NCBI GenBank assembly: GCA_947500435.1
Contig: CANMRV010000005.1
Coordinates: 372,001-436,000, forward strand
Length of the DNA: 64,000 bases
Reading direction: 5' to 3'
DNA from: an uncultured Flavobacteriaceae bacterium
GTDB taxonomy: Bacteria > Bacteroidota > Bacteroidia > Flavobacteriales > Flavobacteriaceae
Of this stretch, positions 8,487-17,783 are shown piece by piece (within the stretch, counting starts at the first letter, position 1; every line of letters begins with the position of its first letter). The position numbers and the translations under genes were made by a program. The notes beneath the pieces were generated by a model. It was not told the DNA's origin. It saw only the letters and a list, made by a program, of their open reading frames with translations, and ran no database searches.

Positions 8487-8837
8487 TTAATTAAACCAAA
8501 CCGCATAGCCCTGTCTTCGCAATTCTAAAGCTAAATTTTCTTCCATTTTTAGCGCTTCAGCACGGCTAGTAACGGGGTCAATATGTTGGAAGAGACTTCC
8601 ACGTAAATACAAACCGTATTTCTGCACAATGTTTGCCGAAAGCTTATGTCCTTTTTTATTGACGTATCCCGATTTGTGTTGTTCAAATCGTTCCTTAGGT
8701 GTTTTACTGGTCATTCCCACATATAAACATTGCAAAACCCCGTTGAATTGAGGATTTGCTTCACGAAATTTTCTGTTCTGCGTATATACTTTTTTGGAGA
8801 GTTCGATAACGTAGATGTGGTATTGGGTTTTGGACAA
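8487..8837 (-). CDS. GIY-YIG-like nuclease domain protein
   Basis: 116 residues consisting of a single GIY-YIG-type fold. IYV (8-10) stands for GIY and LYVGMT (38-43) for YIG; Arg50 and His54 in TPKERFEQHKSG and the acidic MEENLALEL near 98-105 occupy the usual active-site positions. The insert between the two motifs (about 28 residues) is longer than in UvrC-type domains. Members of this subgroup are stand-alone, and their role in DNA repair or turnover is unproven. Located 14 bp upstream of chrA on the same strand. Confidence 0.7.
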   Translation of the reverse strand: MSKTQYHIYVIELSKKVYTQNRKFREANPQFNGVLQCLYVGMTSKTPKERFEQHKSGYVNKKGHKLSANIVQKYGLYLRGSLFQHIDPVTSRAEALKMEENLALELRRQGYAVWFN

Positions 8838-8843
8838 CGTACT

Positions 8844-9524
8844 TTACTTGTTTTGATCCAAAATTGAATCAATTTGTTTTATGGTGTAAACTTGATACTC
8901 TACCTCCATTCTTTCGGCATTTTCTTCAACGGAATTGGTGAACCCAACCTCTCTTCGTCTAGTGTTAACATTTTCAGGGTCTTCAATAGGCCAAACAAAA
9001 TTAAACCATTCATCCGTTGCTCCTAATTTTCTACCCGCTACTTGAGTGCCATAAACTTGTGGCCTGTTTTGATTCATGAGCATTCGGTCTTGCATCATTG
9101 CCACCAAGCGCTTCGGAAGTTCACCATCTTTCCCTGCTTTCTCTATAACGGGGAAGTATTGTTCTATTTTGTCGGAGTGTTGAATTACATACCAAGCGGC
9201 TTCATTTGTGGGCTCGCCGACTAAGCTTTTTCCGGGGTATTTATAGTTTTGAATAATTTTTTCAACTTCAACTAAGTTCAAACTATCTTGGCGATTAACA
9301 ATAAGCCACGTTCGTTTATCAAACTCCTCTACAGTAAATCCAAAACCTTTTAAAATCTTCACTTTTTCAGCTCCATCAATATCTCCCATCAAAATTTCTC
9401 GGAGTTTTTGATCTTTGTAAAGAATCGAATCTAAGGTTTGTTTTAGCTCGATATTTAAACTTTCCTGAGCACTTATTGAACATAACAGAAAAATCGAAAA
9501 AAGGCAAAATAGTATGTGTTTCAT
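8844..9524 (-). CDS. DUF6624-like secreted protein
   Basis: 226 residues with a signal peptide (LFCLFSIFLLCSISAQ). The mature protein resembles DUF6624 proteins: an N-terminal helical segment, a conserved AAWYVIQHSD motif near residue 110, and LVAMMQDRMLMNQNRPQVYGTQV near 140-165. No enzymatic residues are recognisable. It is 6 bp upstream of the GIY-YIG gene and 27 bp downstream of gnd, so the four genes gnd to chrA could be one transcript. Function unknown. Confidence 0.6.
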   Translation of the reverse strand: MKHILFCLFSIFLLCSISAQESLNIELKQTLDSILYKDQKLREILMGDIDGAEKVKILKGFGFTVEEFDKRTWLIVNRQDSLNLVEVEKIIQNYKYPGKSLVGEPTNEAAWYVIQHSDKIEQYFPVIEKAGKDGELPKRLVAMMQDRMLMNQNRPQVYGTQVAGRKLGATDEWFNFVWPIEDPENVNTRRREVGFTNSVEENAERMEVEYQVYTIKQIDSILDQNK

Positions 9525-9551
9525 TATTAAAATGAATTTGCGTTATAATTT

Positions 9552-10961
9552 TTATGCTTCCCACTCTGTATGAAAAACTCCATCTCGGTCTAAACGCTCA
9601 TAAGTATGCGACCCAAAATAATCACGTTGTGCTTGAATTAGATTCAAAGGCAATCTTGAGGAAGTATAGGAATCAAAATAAGTTAGTGAATTTGAAAGTC
9701 CGGGTACGGGAATTCCGTTTTTGGCGGCGTAAGCCACCAACTCCCGAGCAGCATCCACTGTACCTTGAACTTTTTGTATAAAAGAAGGCGATAGCAACAA
9801 ATTCGGAAGTGTTGCGTCCGCATGAAAAGCTCCGGTGATATCGGCTAAGAGTCCAGCTCTAATAATACAGCCTGCACGCCAGATTTTGGCGATTTCCGCA
9901 ATCTCCAATTCATAACCGTACTCCTTCGAAGCATCTGCCAATTGATGCAACCCCTGAGCATAGGTAATGATAAAAGAGAAATACAAAGCTTCTTCGGCCA
10001 GTTTTTCTAATTCAACTTTATCCATGTGTTCCACGGTAGGCCGTTCGTATAATTTGTCAGCGGCAATGCGTTCATCTTTCAATGCTGATATTTCACGCAT
10101 GCTTACTGCAATATCTATTGACGGTACGGGAATGCCCAAATCCATTGCGTTTTGGCTTGTCCATTTCCCCGTGCCTTTTTGTTTGGCCTTGTCTAAGATT
10201 TTATCGACTAATTTGCCTTCTCCGAGTTCGTCATCTTGAGTCAAAATTTCAGAAGTGATTTGTACTAAGAAAGATTGTAATCTTCCTGAATTCCATTGGG
10301 AATAGGTTTGGTGGAGTTCGTCGTTATTGAAATTTCCGCCTTTCTTGAGCAAGTCATAGATTTCCGAAGTCAATTGCATGAGTCCGTATTCAATGCCATT
10401 ATGTACCATTTTTACATAATTTCCAGCGGACTTAGGGCCTAAATAGGCGACACAGGGTTCGCCTTTATACTTTGCGGAAACGGCTTCAAAAATTGGTTTT
10501 ACATGTTGATAGGCTTCCTTATTTCCCCCAGGCATGATACTTGGTCCTAGGCGTGCACCTTTTGCACCGCCTGAAACTCCAGCTCCGAAGAAATGTATTC
10601 CCTTTTCGGCTAAGTAAGCATCCCGTCTATCAGTATCAGTAAAGAAAGAATTCCCTCCGTCAATAATAATATCGTCTTTATCTAAAAGTGGTAGCAAGCT
10701 CTCAATAACAGCATCAACAATTTTCCCCGCAGGAACCAGTAGCATAATTTTCCGTGGTGTGGAAAGTGCTTCAATAAAGGTTTTGGCATCCGTTGAAGCG
10801 TTTACCTTCTGCGTATCGCCACCTTCCTCAATAAGTGCACTAACTTTTTCTGAATCGAGATCGTTTCCAAAGGCCGAAAATCCATTATCCGCTACATTTA
10901 ATATAAAATTGCGCCCCATGACACCTAAACCTACCAATCCGAAATCGTATGTACCCTTCAT
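9552..10961 (-). CDS. gnd: 6-phosphogluconate dehydrogenase, decarboxylating
   Basis: 469 residues, the normal length of the long NADP-dependent enzyme. The N-terminal Rossmann motif is GLVGLGVMGRNF (8-19); GGNSFFTDTDRR and GVSGGAKGARLGPSIMPGG are the family signatures of the nucleotide and substrate sites, and KMVHNGIEYG carries the catalytic lysine. It oxidises 6-phosphogluconate to ribulose 5-phosphate and CO2 with NADPH production. It is divergent from zwf-pgl with 135 bp between, so all three oxidative pentose phosphate genes sit together. Confidence 0.96.
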   Translation of the reverse strand: MKGTYDFGLVGLGVMGRNFILNVADNGFSAFGNDLDSEKVSALIEEGGDTQKVNASTDAKTFIEALSTPRKIMLLVPAGKIVDAVIESLLPLLDKDDIIIDGGNSFFTDTDRRDAYLAEKGIHFFGAGVSGGAKGARLGPSIMPGGNKEAYQHVKPIFEAVSAKYKGEPCVAYLGPKSAGNYVKMVHNGIEYGLMQLTSEIYDLLKKGGNFNNDELHQTYSQWNSGRLQSFLVQITSEILTQDDELGEGKLVDKILDKAKQKGTGKWTSQNAMDLGIPVPSIDIAVSMREISALKDERIAADKLYERPTVEHMDKVELEKLAEEALYFSFIITYAQGLHQLADASKEYGYELEIAEIAKIWRAGCIIRAGLLADITGAFHADATLPNLLLSPSFIQKVQGTVDAARELVAYAAKNGIPVPGLSNSLTYFDSYTSSRLPLNLIQAQRDYFGSHTYERLDRDGVFHTEWEA

Positions 10962-11049
10962 TTGCTGTTTTTAGCAGTTACCTTTTTTTGTCCATCATCG
11001 AACACCTTCAAAAATAAATTAAAATATTCGGTTTTGGTCGTATCTCGGC

Positions 11050-11079
11050 TTGGAAACTCCCAAAGGATGGTTATATTTA
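11050..11079 (+). promoter_or_regulatory. Candidate zwf promoter
   Basis: TTGG (11050-11053) and, 19 bp after its TTG, TAtaTTTA (11072-11079), one mismatch from TAnnTTTG, located 17 bp before the zwf start codon. It favours the start at 11097 over in-frame upstream starts. Confidence 0.5.
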
Positions 11080-11096
11080 AAACTTTAGATTTACGT

Positions 11097-12632
11097 ATGG
11101 CCATAAACAAGACAGAAAACCAAATGCTTATTATTTTCGGTGCTTCCGGAGATTTAACCGCCCGAAAACTCATCCCTGGATTGTTTAATCTTTTTAAAGG
11201 AAAGCATCTTCCTGAAAACTTTGTGGTCTTGGGCGTGAGCAGAAGTGATATGACCGATGCTGAGTTCCGAAAAAAAGTGGCTCTAGAAAGCAAGCATTTA
11301 AAAAGTAAAGCAACGGTTAAAGATTTTGGCTTAGTGGAAGATTTTGCGGACAAAATTTTTTACGAGGATTTGGGTTCAAACTACGATGTGGACTACAACC
11401 GTTTGGAAAAACGAATTTCAGATTTAAACTCAAAATATCAAACTGAGGACAATTATATCTTCTATTTATCAACCCCACCAAGTCTGTTTGAGGCTATTGC
11501 AAAAAACCTGACGGATCAGGGCCTTAATGAGGAGACTAAAGGATGTAAGCGTCTAATTGTAGAAAAACCTTTTGGTTATGATTTGGAAACGGCAAAAGCA
11601 TTGAACAAAGGGCTGCAGCAATATTTTAAAGAATCACAGATTTATCGAATAGACCACTATTTGGGTAAAGAAACGGTTCAAAACCTATTGGTGACACGTT
11701 TCGCAAATAGTATTTTCGAGCCTTTGTGGAATCGCAATTATATAGACCATGTTGAAATTACTAATGCTGAGAGTGGAGGTGTTGGTTCGCGGGGTGGTTA
11801 TTACGATGGCTCTGGTGCCTTACGCGATATGTTTCAGAATCACTTGCTGCAAATTGTTTCGCTAATTGTAATGGAACCTCCTATAGATGCAAACGCTCAG
11901 GAAATTCGGAATGAGAAGGTTAAAGCACTACGCTCGCTTCGAATTATGCGAGATGAAAAAACACTGCATGACCACACCATTCGAGCGCAATATATTAGCT
12001 CGAAAATTAACGGTGAAACAGTAAAAGGATATCGAGAAGAGGAAGGTGTTGACCCGGAATCAACTACAGAGACTTATGCAGCGATTAAATTCTATGTAGA
12101 TAATTGGCGTTGGAAAGATGTGCCTTTTTATGTTAGGACAGCTAAGCGAATGCCCACCAAAGTTACTGAAGTAGTTATCCACTTTAAATCGCCTCATCAT
12201 CAGATTTTCAAGGATTCCGGAATGTTTAATAAAGACAACAAATTGATTATACGAATTCAACCTGACGAGGGAATTTTAGTGAAGTTCGGCGTAAAGGTTC
12301 CGGGACAGGGATTCAAGGTGGAGCGAGCGAATCTAGATTTTTATTACTCTGGACTTACGGAAACACATGTTATGGAAGCGTACGAGCGTTTATTGCTAGA
12401 CGCCATGCAAGGAGATGCCACCCTCTACGCAAGAGCAGACGAAGTGGAAGCCGCTTGGGAATTTGTAAATCCGATTTTAGAGTATTGGAAAAATTCTGAA
12501 GCTAAGGTTTACGGATATTCTGCCGGGGTATGGGGCCCCGAGAATGCAGATGAATTAATTGAGGGCTACGGAATGTGGCGTAATCCAGGACCTAACTTAG
12601 CTGACGACCCTGGGTTTTGTGTTATTTGTTAG
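11097..12632 (+). CDS. zwf: Glucose-6-phosphate 1-dehydrogenase
   Basis: 511 residues from the ATG at 11097 (MAINKTENQ); an open frame extends further upstream to 10962, but that part is not family-like and overlaps the promoter region. NADP-binding GASGDLTARKL is at residues 15-25, EKPFGYD follows, and RIDHYLGKETVQN is the substrate-binding, catalytic-His signature of G6PD. It makes 6-phosphogluconolactone and NADPH, the first step of the oxidative pentose phosphate pathway. It precedes pgl on the same strand by 292 bp. Confidence 0.96.
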   Translation: MAINKTENQMLIIFGASGDLTARKLIPGLFNLFKGKHLPENFVVLGVSRSDMTDAEFRKKVALESKHLKSKATVKDFGLVEDFADKIFYEDLGSNYDVDYNRLEKRISDLNSKYQTEDNYIFYLSTPPSLFEAIAKNLTDQGLNEETKGCKRLIVEKPFGYDLETAKALNKGLQQYFKESQIYRIDHYLGKETVQNLLVTRFANSIFEPLWNRNYIDHVEITNAESGGVGSRGGYYDGSGALRDMFQNHLLQIVSLIVMEPPIDANAQEIRNEKVKALRSLRIMRDEKTLHDHTIRAQYISSKINGETVKGYREEEGVDPESTTETYAAIKFYVDNWRWKDVPFYVRTAKRMPTKVTEVVIHFKSPHHQIFKDSGMFNKDNKLIIRIQPDEGILVKFGVKVPGQGFKVERANLDFYYSGLTETHVMEAYERLLLDAMQGDATLYARADEVEAAWEFVNPILEYWKNSEAKVYGYSAGVWGPENADELIEGYGMWRNPGPNLADDPGFCVIC

Positions 12633-12725
12633 AAGTGAGTTTTTAGTTAAAGGGTTAGGTAAAAAAATGGCAACTATATACGAGATGGGACAAGAAATTG
12701 AGGTGGTATTTCAGTAGCTTTGAAT

Positions 12726-12842
12726 ATGTGGTGGCTAATAGGTTCTATTGTTTTTCCGATTCTCTTCGCGGTAATAGCCGAATATGCTGATAATAAGGCA
12801 ATGGAAAATCCCGATTACAAAAAGAAAAAAGACGAAGATTAA
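12726..12842 (+). CDS. Possible 38-residue membrane microprotein
   Basis: ORF starting MWWLIGSIVFPILFAVIAEY, a single hydrophobic helix of about 17 residues, followed by a charged tail ending in KKKKDED. It lies between zwf and pgl in the same orientation and fills a gap that is otherwise unexplained. No clear ribosome-binding site is visible, which is normal for this phylum. The amino-acid pattern (hydrophobic helix, then polar Lys/Asp tail) looks like a real one-TM protein rather than random sequence, but no family is recognised. Confidence 0.4.
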   Translation: MWWLIGSIVFPILFAVIAEYADNKAMENPDYKKKKDED

Positions 12843-12924
12843 TTACTCTCGCCCACATTGTATATAAATGCCAGAAAAATTGGTAAAGCGAACTGCGTAT
12901 AGCGATTCGCAATAAGCGAAAAAA

Positions 12925-13647
12925 ATGAAACTTAAAATATCAAAAACCAAACAGGAAGTAGCACTTAACTTTTCAAGATATCTTGCGATTTTAATTGCGA
13001 ATAGGGAAGAGGTTCACATTGCCCTTTCCGGAGGAAGTACACCTAAAATCGTGTTTGATGAATTGGCTGCGAATTTTCAGCCAGATATTGATTGGAGTCA
13101 TGTCCACTTGTATTGGGGAGATGAACGTTGTGTTGAACCCACAGATGACCAGAGCAATTATAGAATGACGGTTGAGCATTTGATTTCTAAAATTGCAATT
13201 CCAGAAGAAAATATACATCGTATTAAAGGTGAAAATGAGCCCGAATATGAGGCGAAGCGTTATGGGAAATTACTAGAGGATAATCTGCCAAAAGCAAACG
13301 ATATTCCTCAATTTGACCTGGTTATTTTAGGCATGGGAGATGATGGTCATACGGCTTCCATTTTTCCACATGAAATTAAACTGTGGGATTCGGATGCCTA
13401 TTGCGAAGTAGCTGTTCACCCAGACTCGGGACAAAAGCGGGTTTCCTTGACAGGACAAATCATTAATAATGCAGATACCGTGGTTTTTCTAGTTACGGGA
13501 GAAAGTAAAGCCGAAAAGTTTAAAGAAATCGTGAATAAAACTGGAGATTATGAAGAATATCCAGCAAGTCTGGTAAATCCTTCTTCGGGAAGATTATTAT
13601 GGTTTTTAGATGAAGCTGCAGCAGGAATTACTTCAACTCAATCTTGA
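12925..13647 (+). CDS. pgl: 6-phosphogluconolactonase
   Basis: 240 residues of the DevB/Pgl family (glucosamine-6-phosphate isomerase fold). Motifs are LSGGSTPK near residue 34, the LYWGDERCV block near 65, and LGMGDDGHTASIFP near 135-148 with the catalytic His. It hydrolyses 6-phosphogluconolactone between the zwf and gnd steps. The 3' end overlaps the convergent thioesterase gene by 20 bp, so the two mRNAs are complementary at their ends. Confidence 0.93.
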   Translation: MKLKISKTKQEVALNFSRYLAILIANREEVHIALSGGSTPKIVFDELAANFQPDIDWSHVHLYWGDERCVEPTDDQSNYRMTVEHLISKIAIPEENIHRIKGENEPEYEAKRYGKLLEDNLPKANDIPQFDLVILGMGDDGHTASIFPHEIKLWDSDAYCEVAVHPDSGQKRVSLTGQIINNADTVVFLVTGESKAEKFKEIVNKTGDYEEYPASLVNPSSGRLLWFLDEAAAGITSTQS

Positions 13648-14173
13648 TGTTATCATCAAATAAAGATTCTAAATAATCTTCTACTTTAAAATTGTTTTCG
13701 TCAAATTTGGTATCTCTCAAAAAGGCGGCCTCTTTACGAAATTTACTGCGCGCAAATCGGCGAACCCCCTGTTCGTCTTGAATAAGAAGTCCTGGAACTT
13801 CAGCACTTTTTCCATCTTCTGTTTTGGCCACCATCGTAAAATAAGAAGAATTACAATGTCTTCGCTTCCCTGATGTGATATTTTGTGATTCTACGCGAAC
13901 GCCTACCACCATTGATGTTCTTCCTGTATAGTTTATTGATGCTTTGAGTGTAAGCAACTCCCCAACTTCTACAGGACTTCTGAAATCAACTCGATTCACT
14001 GAAGCTGTTACGCAATACTTTTGAGAGTGCTTTGACGCACAAGCAAAAGCAATTTGGTCCATCAGATTTAAAATATGCCCTCCATGTATTTTACCCCCAA
14101 AGTTGGAATGGGAGGGAAGCATAAGTTCGGTGATAGAAAGGCGAGATTCTCGAGCTGTTTTGAACTTTTCCAC
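13628..14173 (-). CDS. Acyl-CoA thioesterase, hotdog fold
   Basis: 181 residues of the YciA/ACOT type. The N-terminal motif PSHSNFGGKIHGGHILNLMD carries the conserved Asn/Gly/His cluster and the catalytic Asp region of hotdog acyl-CoA hydrolases; VDFRSPVEVGE is the second conserved strand. A C-terminal tail of about 40 residues beyond the single hotdog is charged and probably helical. It hydrolyses acyl-CoA to free acid and CoA, probably as a hexamer. It is the last gene of a unit with the 121-aa membrane protein (gap 3 bp) and rmuC. Confidence 0.85.
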   Translation of the reverse strand: MEKFKTARESRLSITELMLPSHSNFGGKIHGGHILNLMDQIAFACASKHSQKYCVTASVNRVDFRSPVEVGELLTLKASINYTGRTSMVVGVRVESQNITSGKRRHCNSSYFTMVAKTEDGKSAEVPGLLIQDEQGVRRFARSKFRKEAAFLRDTKFDENNFKVEDYLESLFDDNIKIELK

Positions 14174-14176
14174 AGG

Positions 14177-14542
14177 TTAATTTCTTAAATGAGGTGATGG
14201 CACTTTGGTAACCTTTGTGATGTAATGCTTTGTATCGCCCAACCAGAAGAAAGTGGCGTAACGTTCCACATAATCAAGTTTTACATATTGTCCGTTATAG
14301 TCTTGTAGATCTTTTATAACCTCCTGATTTTTTTGAAGTACAGAAAATTTGAATATCTGTGCACCAGAAACACCCTGGCTTATTTCGCCCTCCCATGTAT
14401 TGAACACAACACCTTTATTACTGAATTTAATTAACTCCCCGGAGCGGGCTCCTTCACTATAGGGCACAAAATAGATGAATGCGTATATCAAGATAAACAG
14501 AGTGCCAATTATAAGAAGTGTTCCAATTACTATTTTTTTCAT
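14177..14542 (-). CDS. Membrane-anchored protein of unknown function
   Basis: 121 residues with one N-terminal membrane helix (about 4-27, IVIGTLLIIGTLFILIYAFIYFV) and a soluble beta-rich domain containing SGELIKFSNKGVVFNTWEGE. Homologues in Flavobacteriaceae are sometimes labelled 6-phosphogluconate dehydrogenase, but nothing here supports that: there is no Rossmann fold and the protein is far too short. It overlaps rmuC by 4 bp and precedes the thioesterase gene by 3 bp, so it is translationally coupled. No function can be assigned. Confidence 0.65.
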   Translation of the reverse strand: MKKIVIGTLLIIGTLFILIYAFIYFVPYSEGARSGELIKFSNKGVVFNTWEGEISQGVSGAQIFKFSVLQKNQEVIKDLQDYNGQYVKLDYVERYATFFWLGDTKHYITKVTKVPSPHLRN

Positions 14543-15906
14543 AATTCTAATTTCGGTTCTTCGTAGCCTGCCTCGTCGGAAGACAGGTCATCCTCTTGAG
14601 CTCTTTTTAAAATAGGTTCTGGAATTGACTTTTTCGCCTTCGCACCCATCTTCTTTAATTTTTCAATACTTGTAATTATATTTCCGCGGCCTTCTACCAA
14701 TTTATTCATAGCACCTTTGTACTCATCTTTGGCGTCATCCATCTTTTTACCCACTTTGGTTAGGTCACCTACAAAGCCTTCAAACTTGTCATAGAGCGCT
14801 CCGGCCTGCCGTGCGATTTCAATGGCATTTCGTTGTTGCTTTTCATTATTCCACATCGAGTCGATCGTACGCAATGTAGCCAATAAAGTAGATGGAGTAA
14901 CGATTACGATATTTTGTTCGAATGCCTTGCTATACAGTGAGTTATCATTATTTATGGCAATGGCAAATGCAGGTTCAATAGGAATGAAGAGTAGCACGAA
15001 ATCAGGACTCTCCATTTCATATAAATCTTCATATTTTTTTGCAGATAATTGGTCTACATGTCTTCGGAGGGAATTGATATGGTCTTTTAAGAATTTTGCC
15101 TGTTCGTCATCATCTTCTGCATTGACAAAACGCTCATAATCCGTTAAGGAAACTTTTGAATCTACTATCATCTTCTTCCCGTCAGGAAGGTTGATAATCA
15201 CATCGGGAAGCACCCGCGAACCATCTTCTAAAGTGAAACTCTGCTGCACATTATATTCTCTGTCTTTTTCTAGTCCAGATTTTTCAAGTACGCGTTCTAG
15301 AACCAATTCACCCCAATTCCCTTGCATTTTACTATCACCTTTTAAGGCTTTCGTAAGGTTTTCGGCTTCTTGGGTGATTTTAAGATTTTGGGTTTGAAGA
15401 TTTAAAAGTTGCTCTTTTAGGGCAGAATGAATACTGATATTCTCTTTTTGACTTTCCTCGACCTTCTTTTCGAACAGCTGAATCTTTTCATTTAGAGGCG
15501 TTAGAATGTCTTTGATATTCTTCTCATTACGCTCTGTAAATTTTAAGCTTTTTTCTTCTAAAATCTTATTAGCGAGGTTCTCAAACTCTTTGGTGAATTT
15601 TTCCTGTAGCTTTTCAACTTCTTCTTTTTGCTCTCTATTTTTTAGATGGAGGTTCTCCTTATCAGCCTCATAGCGAACGATTTGATTACCTAGCTGTTCT
15701 TTTTCGGTTTGTAGATGCGTTTTATGTTCTTCAGTATCACGTAGGCGTTGTTCAAGCACTTCGAGATTATTGGTGAGTTGATTTTGCCTTTCTTCAAGGG
15801 CACTTTGGCTTGATTTGGTTTTTAGATTTTGGATGTAGTTCCCAAGAAAATAGCCTATTGCGAGACAGACTAAACCAACTAATAGATATATAAGGTATTC
15901 GTTCAT
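14539..15906 (-). CDS. rmuC: RmuC family DNA recombination protein
   Basis: 455 residues: an N-terminal membrane helix (3-22), a long coiled coil (about 25-190), then the RmuC domain (about 190-420) with DSKMQGNWGELVLERVLEKSG, a DVIINLPDGKKMIVDSKVSL stretch, and DFVLLFIPIEPAFAIA. The E/DxK-like arrangement DVI..DSK is the nuclease-like core inferred for this family; RmuC limits inversions at short inverted repeats in E. coli. It is first in a three-gene minus-strand unit. Confidence 0.9.
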   Translation of the reverse strand: MNEYLIYLLVGLVCLAIGYFLGNYIQNLKTKSSQSALEERQNQLTNNLEVLEQRLRDTEEHKTHLQTEKEQLGNQIVRYEADKENLHLKNREQKEEVEKLQEKFTKEFENLANKILEEKSLKFTERNEKNIKDILTPLNEKIQLFEKKVEESQKENISIHSALKEQLLNLQTQNLKITQEAENLTKALKGDSKMQGNWGELVLERVLEKSGLEKDREYNVQQSFTLEDGSRVLPDVIINLPDGKKMIVDSKVSLTDYERFVNAEDDDEQAKFLKDHINSLRRHVDQLSAKKYEDLYEMESPDFVLLFIPIEPAFAIAINNDNSLYSKAFEQNIVIVTPSTLLATLRTIDSMWNNEKQQRNAIEIARQAGALYDKFEGFVGDLTKVGKKMDDAKDEYKGAMNKLVEGRGNIITSIEKLKKMGAKAKKSIPEPILKRAQEDDLSSDEAGYEEPKLEL

Positions 15907-15970
15907 TTATGTTCAAAAGTGAGCTAGTAAATATACGAGATTGACCCGCAAAATGAAACAAGTAGTGGCT

Positions 15971-16786
15971 TTACTTTTGAATACGAAATGTTCCCGTATT
16001 CGCATCAAAAGAAACCGTATCAGTGGGGAATAGGGTATTAAAAGCTCCTTCCTTAATAAGCTCACTGGGCTTTCCGAAGGGACTATCCGTTTCTTTTAAC
16101 AACAACATCTTGTCGCAAAGTTGAATCACAATCTCAATTTCATGGCTGGTAAAAAGAATCGTTTTCTTTGTTTCTTGCGTGATGGATTTGAGGAGTTTTA
16201 AAATTTGCACTTTGTGGTATAAGTCCAGATGGGTGGTGGGCTCATCTAACAAAATGATGGAGGTATCTTGTGCCAAAGCACGAGCAATCATGACACGCTG
16301 TAATTGTCCGTCACTCAATTCATAGCACTTCTTATGGACTAAATCCTCAAGCTGAAGCATTTGTATTGCTTCTGTTATTTTTGATTTATCCTGTTCGGTT
16401 AAAGTGCCTATCCAGTTGGTGTAGGGCTGTCTTCCGAGGGCTATGAGTTCTTGAACGGTTAAGTATTTAGAGGCGATGGATCCTGTTAAGACAACACTTA
16501 TTTTGGATGCCAGAGCTGATGCATCCAGTGTATCTAAAGATTTCCCCTCTATTGAAATACTTCCGGATAATGAAGGCTGAATTTTGGCTAATGTGCGCAG
16601 TAAGGTTGATTTCCCGATTCCGTTAATACCAACTATTCCAATCAATTCTCCCGAAAGGGAATCAAAATTAATGGCATTAGCGACCGAAACATTCTTATAT
16701 CCAATGGAAAGATCTTTTGCAGAAATGGTGATATGTTGGGTGTCGGAACTCAAAACAGCATTCTTCTTTTTCGGGTTAGGAGCCAA
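15971..16786 (-). CDS. Cobalamin-type ABC importer ATPase
   Basis: 271 residues, FecE/BtuD type. Walker A GINGIGKST is at 53-61; the signature reads LSDGQ rather than LSGGQ; Walker B is ILLDEPTTHLD, and the switch His is in LFTSHEIE. It energises transport through the adjacent FecCD permease. The start overlaps the permease gene by 37 bp, and no closer downstream start fits the fold. The divergent riboswitch-controlled receptor and BtuG-like gene make vitamin B12 the likely substrate, although ferric siderophore importers share this ATPase type. Confidence 0.85.
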   Translation of the reverse strand: MAPNPKKKNAVLSSDTQHITISAKDLSIGYKNVSVANAINFDSLSGELIGIVGINGIGKSTLLRTLAKIQPSLSGSISIEGKSLDTLDASALASKISVVLTGSIASKYLTVQELIALGRQPYTNWIGTLTEQDKSKITEAIQMLQLEDLVHKKCYELSDGQLQRVMIARALAQDTSIILLDEPTTHLDLYHKVQILKLLKSITQETKKTILFTSHEIEIVIQLCDKMLLLKETDSPFGKPSELIKEGAFNTLFPTDTVSFDANTGTFRIQK

Positions 16787-17781
16787 ATTACGACGGGAGC
16801 CCCAATAATACTGGTGATTGCATTTATAGGAAGTACGTTCGCTGAACTTGGTAATTGTGCTACGATGTCGCAGAGGAGCATTAAAATTGCGCCATACAAG
16901 AGTACAGCAGGTACTAAAATTTTATGGTCTGTTGTATTAAATATTTGTCTAGTTAAATGCGGAACGGCTAGTCCGACAAAGGCAATGGGCCCTGCGAATG
17001 CAGTCACGCTTCCTGCAAGTAAAGCTGTCGCGATGATAATGATGTATCTTGACTTTTTCAATTGTACGCCCAAACTCTGAGCATAACTCTCTCCAAGCAA
17101 CAGAGCATTTAAAGATTTTATGGAAGCGATGCTCAGGATTATTCCAATCAAGATTATTCCTCCTAATAATGATAGTTGCGACCAAGATAAATCCCCCAGA
17201 CTGCCAAAGGACCAATACACGTATCGTTGTAATTCCTCGGAGGTGGTGAAGTAGGAGAGGACGCTTACAATAGCGGCAGTGATACTCCCGAACATTAAAC
17301 CAATTATCAATAAGGCCATGGTGTCTTTTACTCTTGAAGCTACCGATAAGACGGCTAAGAGAACTAAAAAACTTCCTAAACTTGCTCCGATAGCAAGTGA
17401 AATACTGTTGGCAATTTCGAAAGTAGCAAAGCCTGAAAAAATGGAGGCTCCCATGATGAGAAGTGCTGCTCCAAGACTTGCGCCAGAACTAATTCCCAGA
17501 ACGAAAGGTCCAGCTAAAGGATTTCGAAAAAGTGTTTGCATTAATAATCCACTTAAGGCTAAGGCTCCGCCGGATAAGATTGCCGTAAAGGCTTTAGGTA
17601 TTCTATAATCCCAAATGATATAATGCCAAGATTCATTTTCTATACTTCCTGAAAACAGGGCATTCAACGTGCTTTTAAAAGGAATCGAAACCGAGCCCAA
17701 ACTAATATTCAGCGCAAAACAAATTACCAAGGCTATGAGCAACAGTACAAATGAAATGCGGTATTTGGCGGTGTTTTCCAA
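16750..17781 (-). CDS. Cobalamin-type ABC importer permease (FecCD family)
   Basis: 343 residues with about ten hydrophobic segments, as in BtuC/FecC. The coupling-loop region GPIAFVGLAVPHLTR (about 265-280) that touches the ATPase is well preserved, and the N-terminal SLGSVSIPF motif is typical. It forms the inner-membrane channel of the type II importer. It lies 2 bp after the binding-protein gene and overlaps the ATPase gene by 37 bp, a tight three-gene operon. Substrate is inferred from the neighbouring B12 riboswitch. Confidence 0.87.
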   Translation of the reverse strand: MENTAKYRISFVLLLIALVICFALNISLGSVSIPFKSTLNALFSGSIENESWHYIIWDYRIPKAFTAILSGGALALSGLLMQTLFRNPLAGPFVLGISSGASLGAALLIMGASIFSGFATFEIANSISLAIGASLGSFLVLLAVLSVASRVKDTMALLIIGLMFGSITAAIVSVLSYFTTSEELQRYVYWSFGSLGDLSWSQLSLLGGIILIGIILSIASIKSLNALLLGESYAQSLGVQLKKSRYIIIIATALLAGSVTAFAGPIAFVGLAVPHLTRQIFNTTDHKILVPAVLLYGAILMLLCDIVAQLPSSANVLPINAITSIIGAPVVIWLLTRKRRMLF

Positions 17782-17783
17782 TC

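Noticed and set aside
10962..11096. 45-codon N-terminal extension of zwf
   Set aside because: Not family-like, runs across the promoter-like element at 11050-11079, and the ATG at 11097 gives the normal N-terminus.
12667..12717. 16-codon ORF MATIYEMGQEIEVVFQ before the microprotein
   Set aside because: Too short and without a structural feature; not supported beyond an ATG and a stop.
14177..14542. 6-phosphogluconate dehydrogenase label seen on homologues of this small protein
   Set aside because: No Rossmann motif, one membrane helix and only 121 residues; the true enzyme is the gnd gene at 9552-10961.
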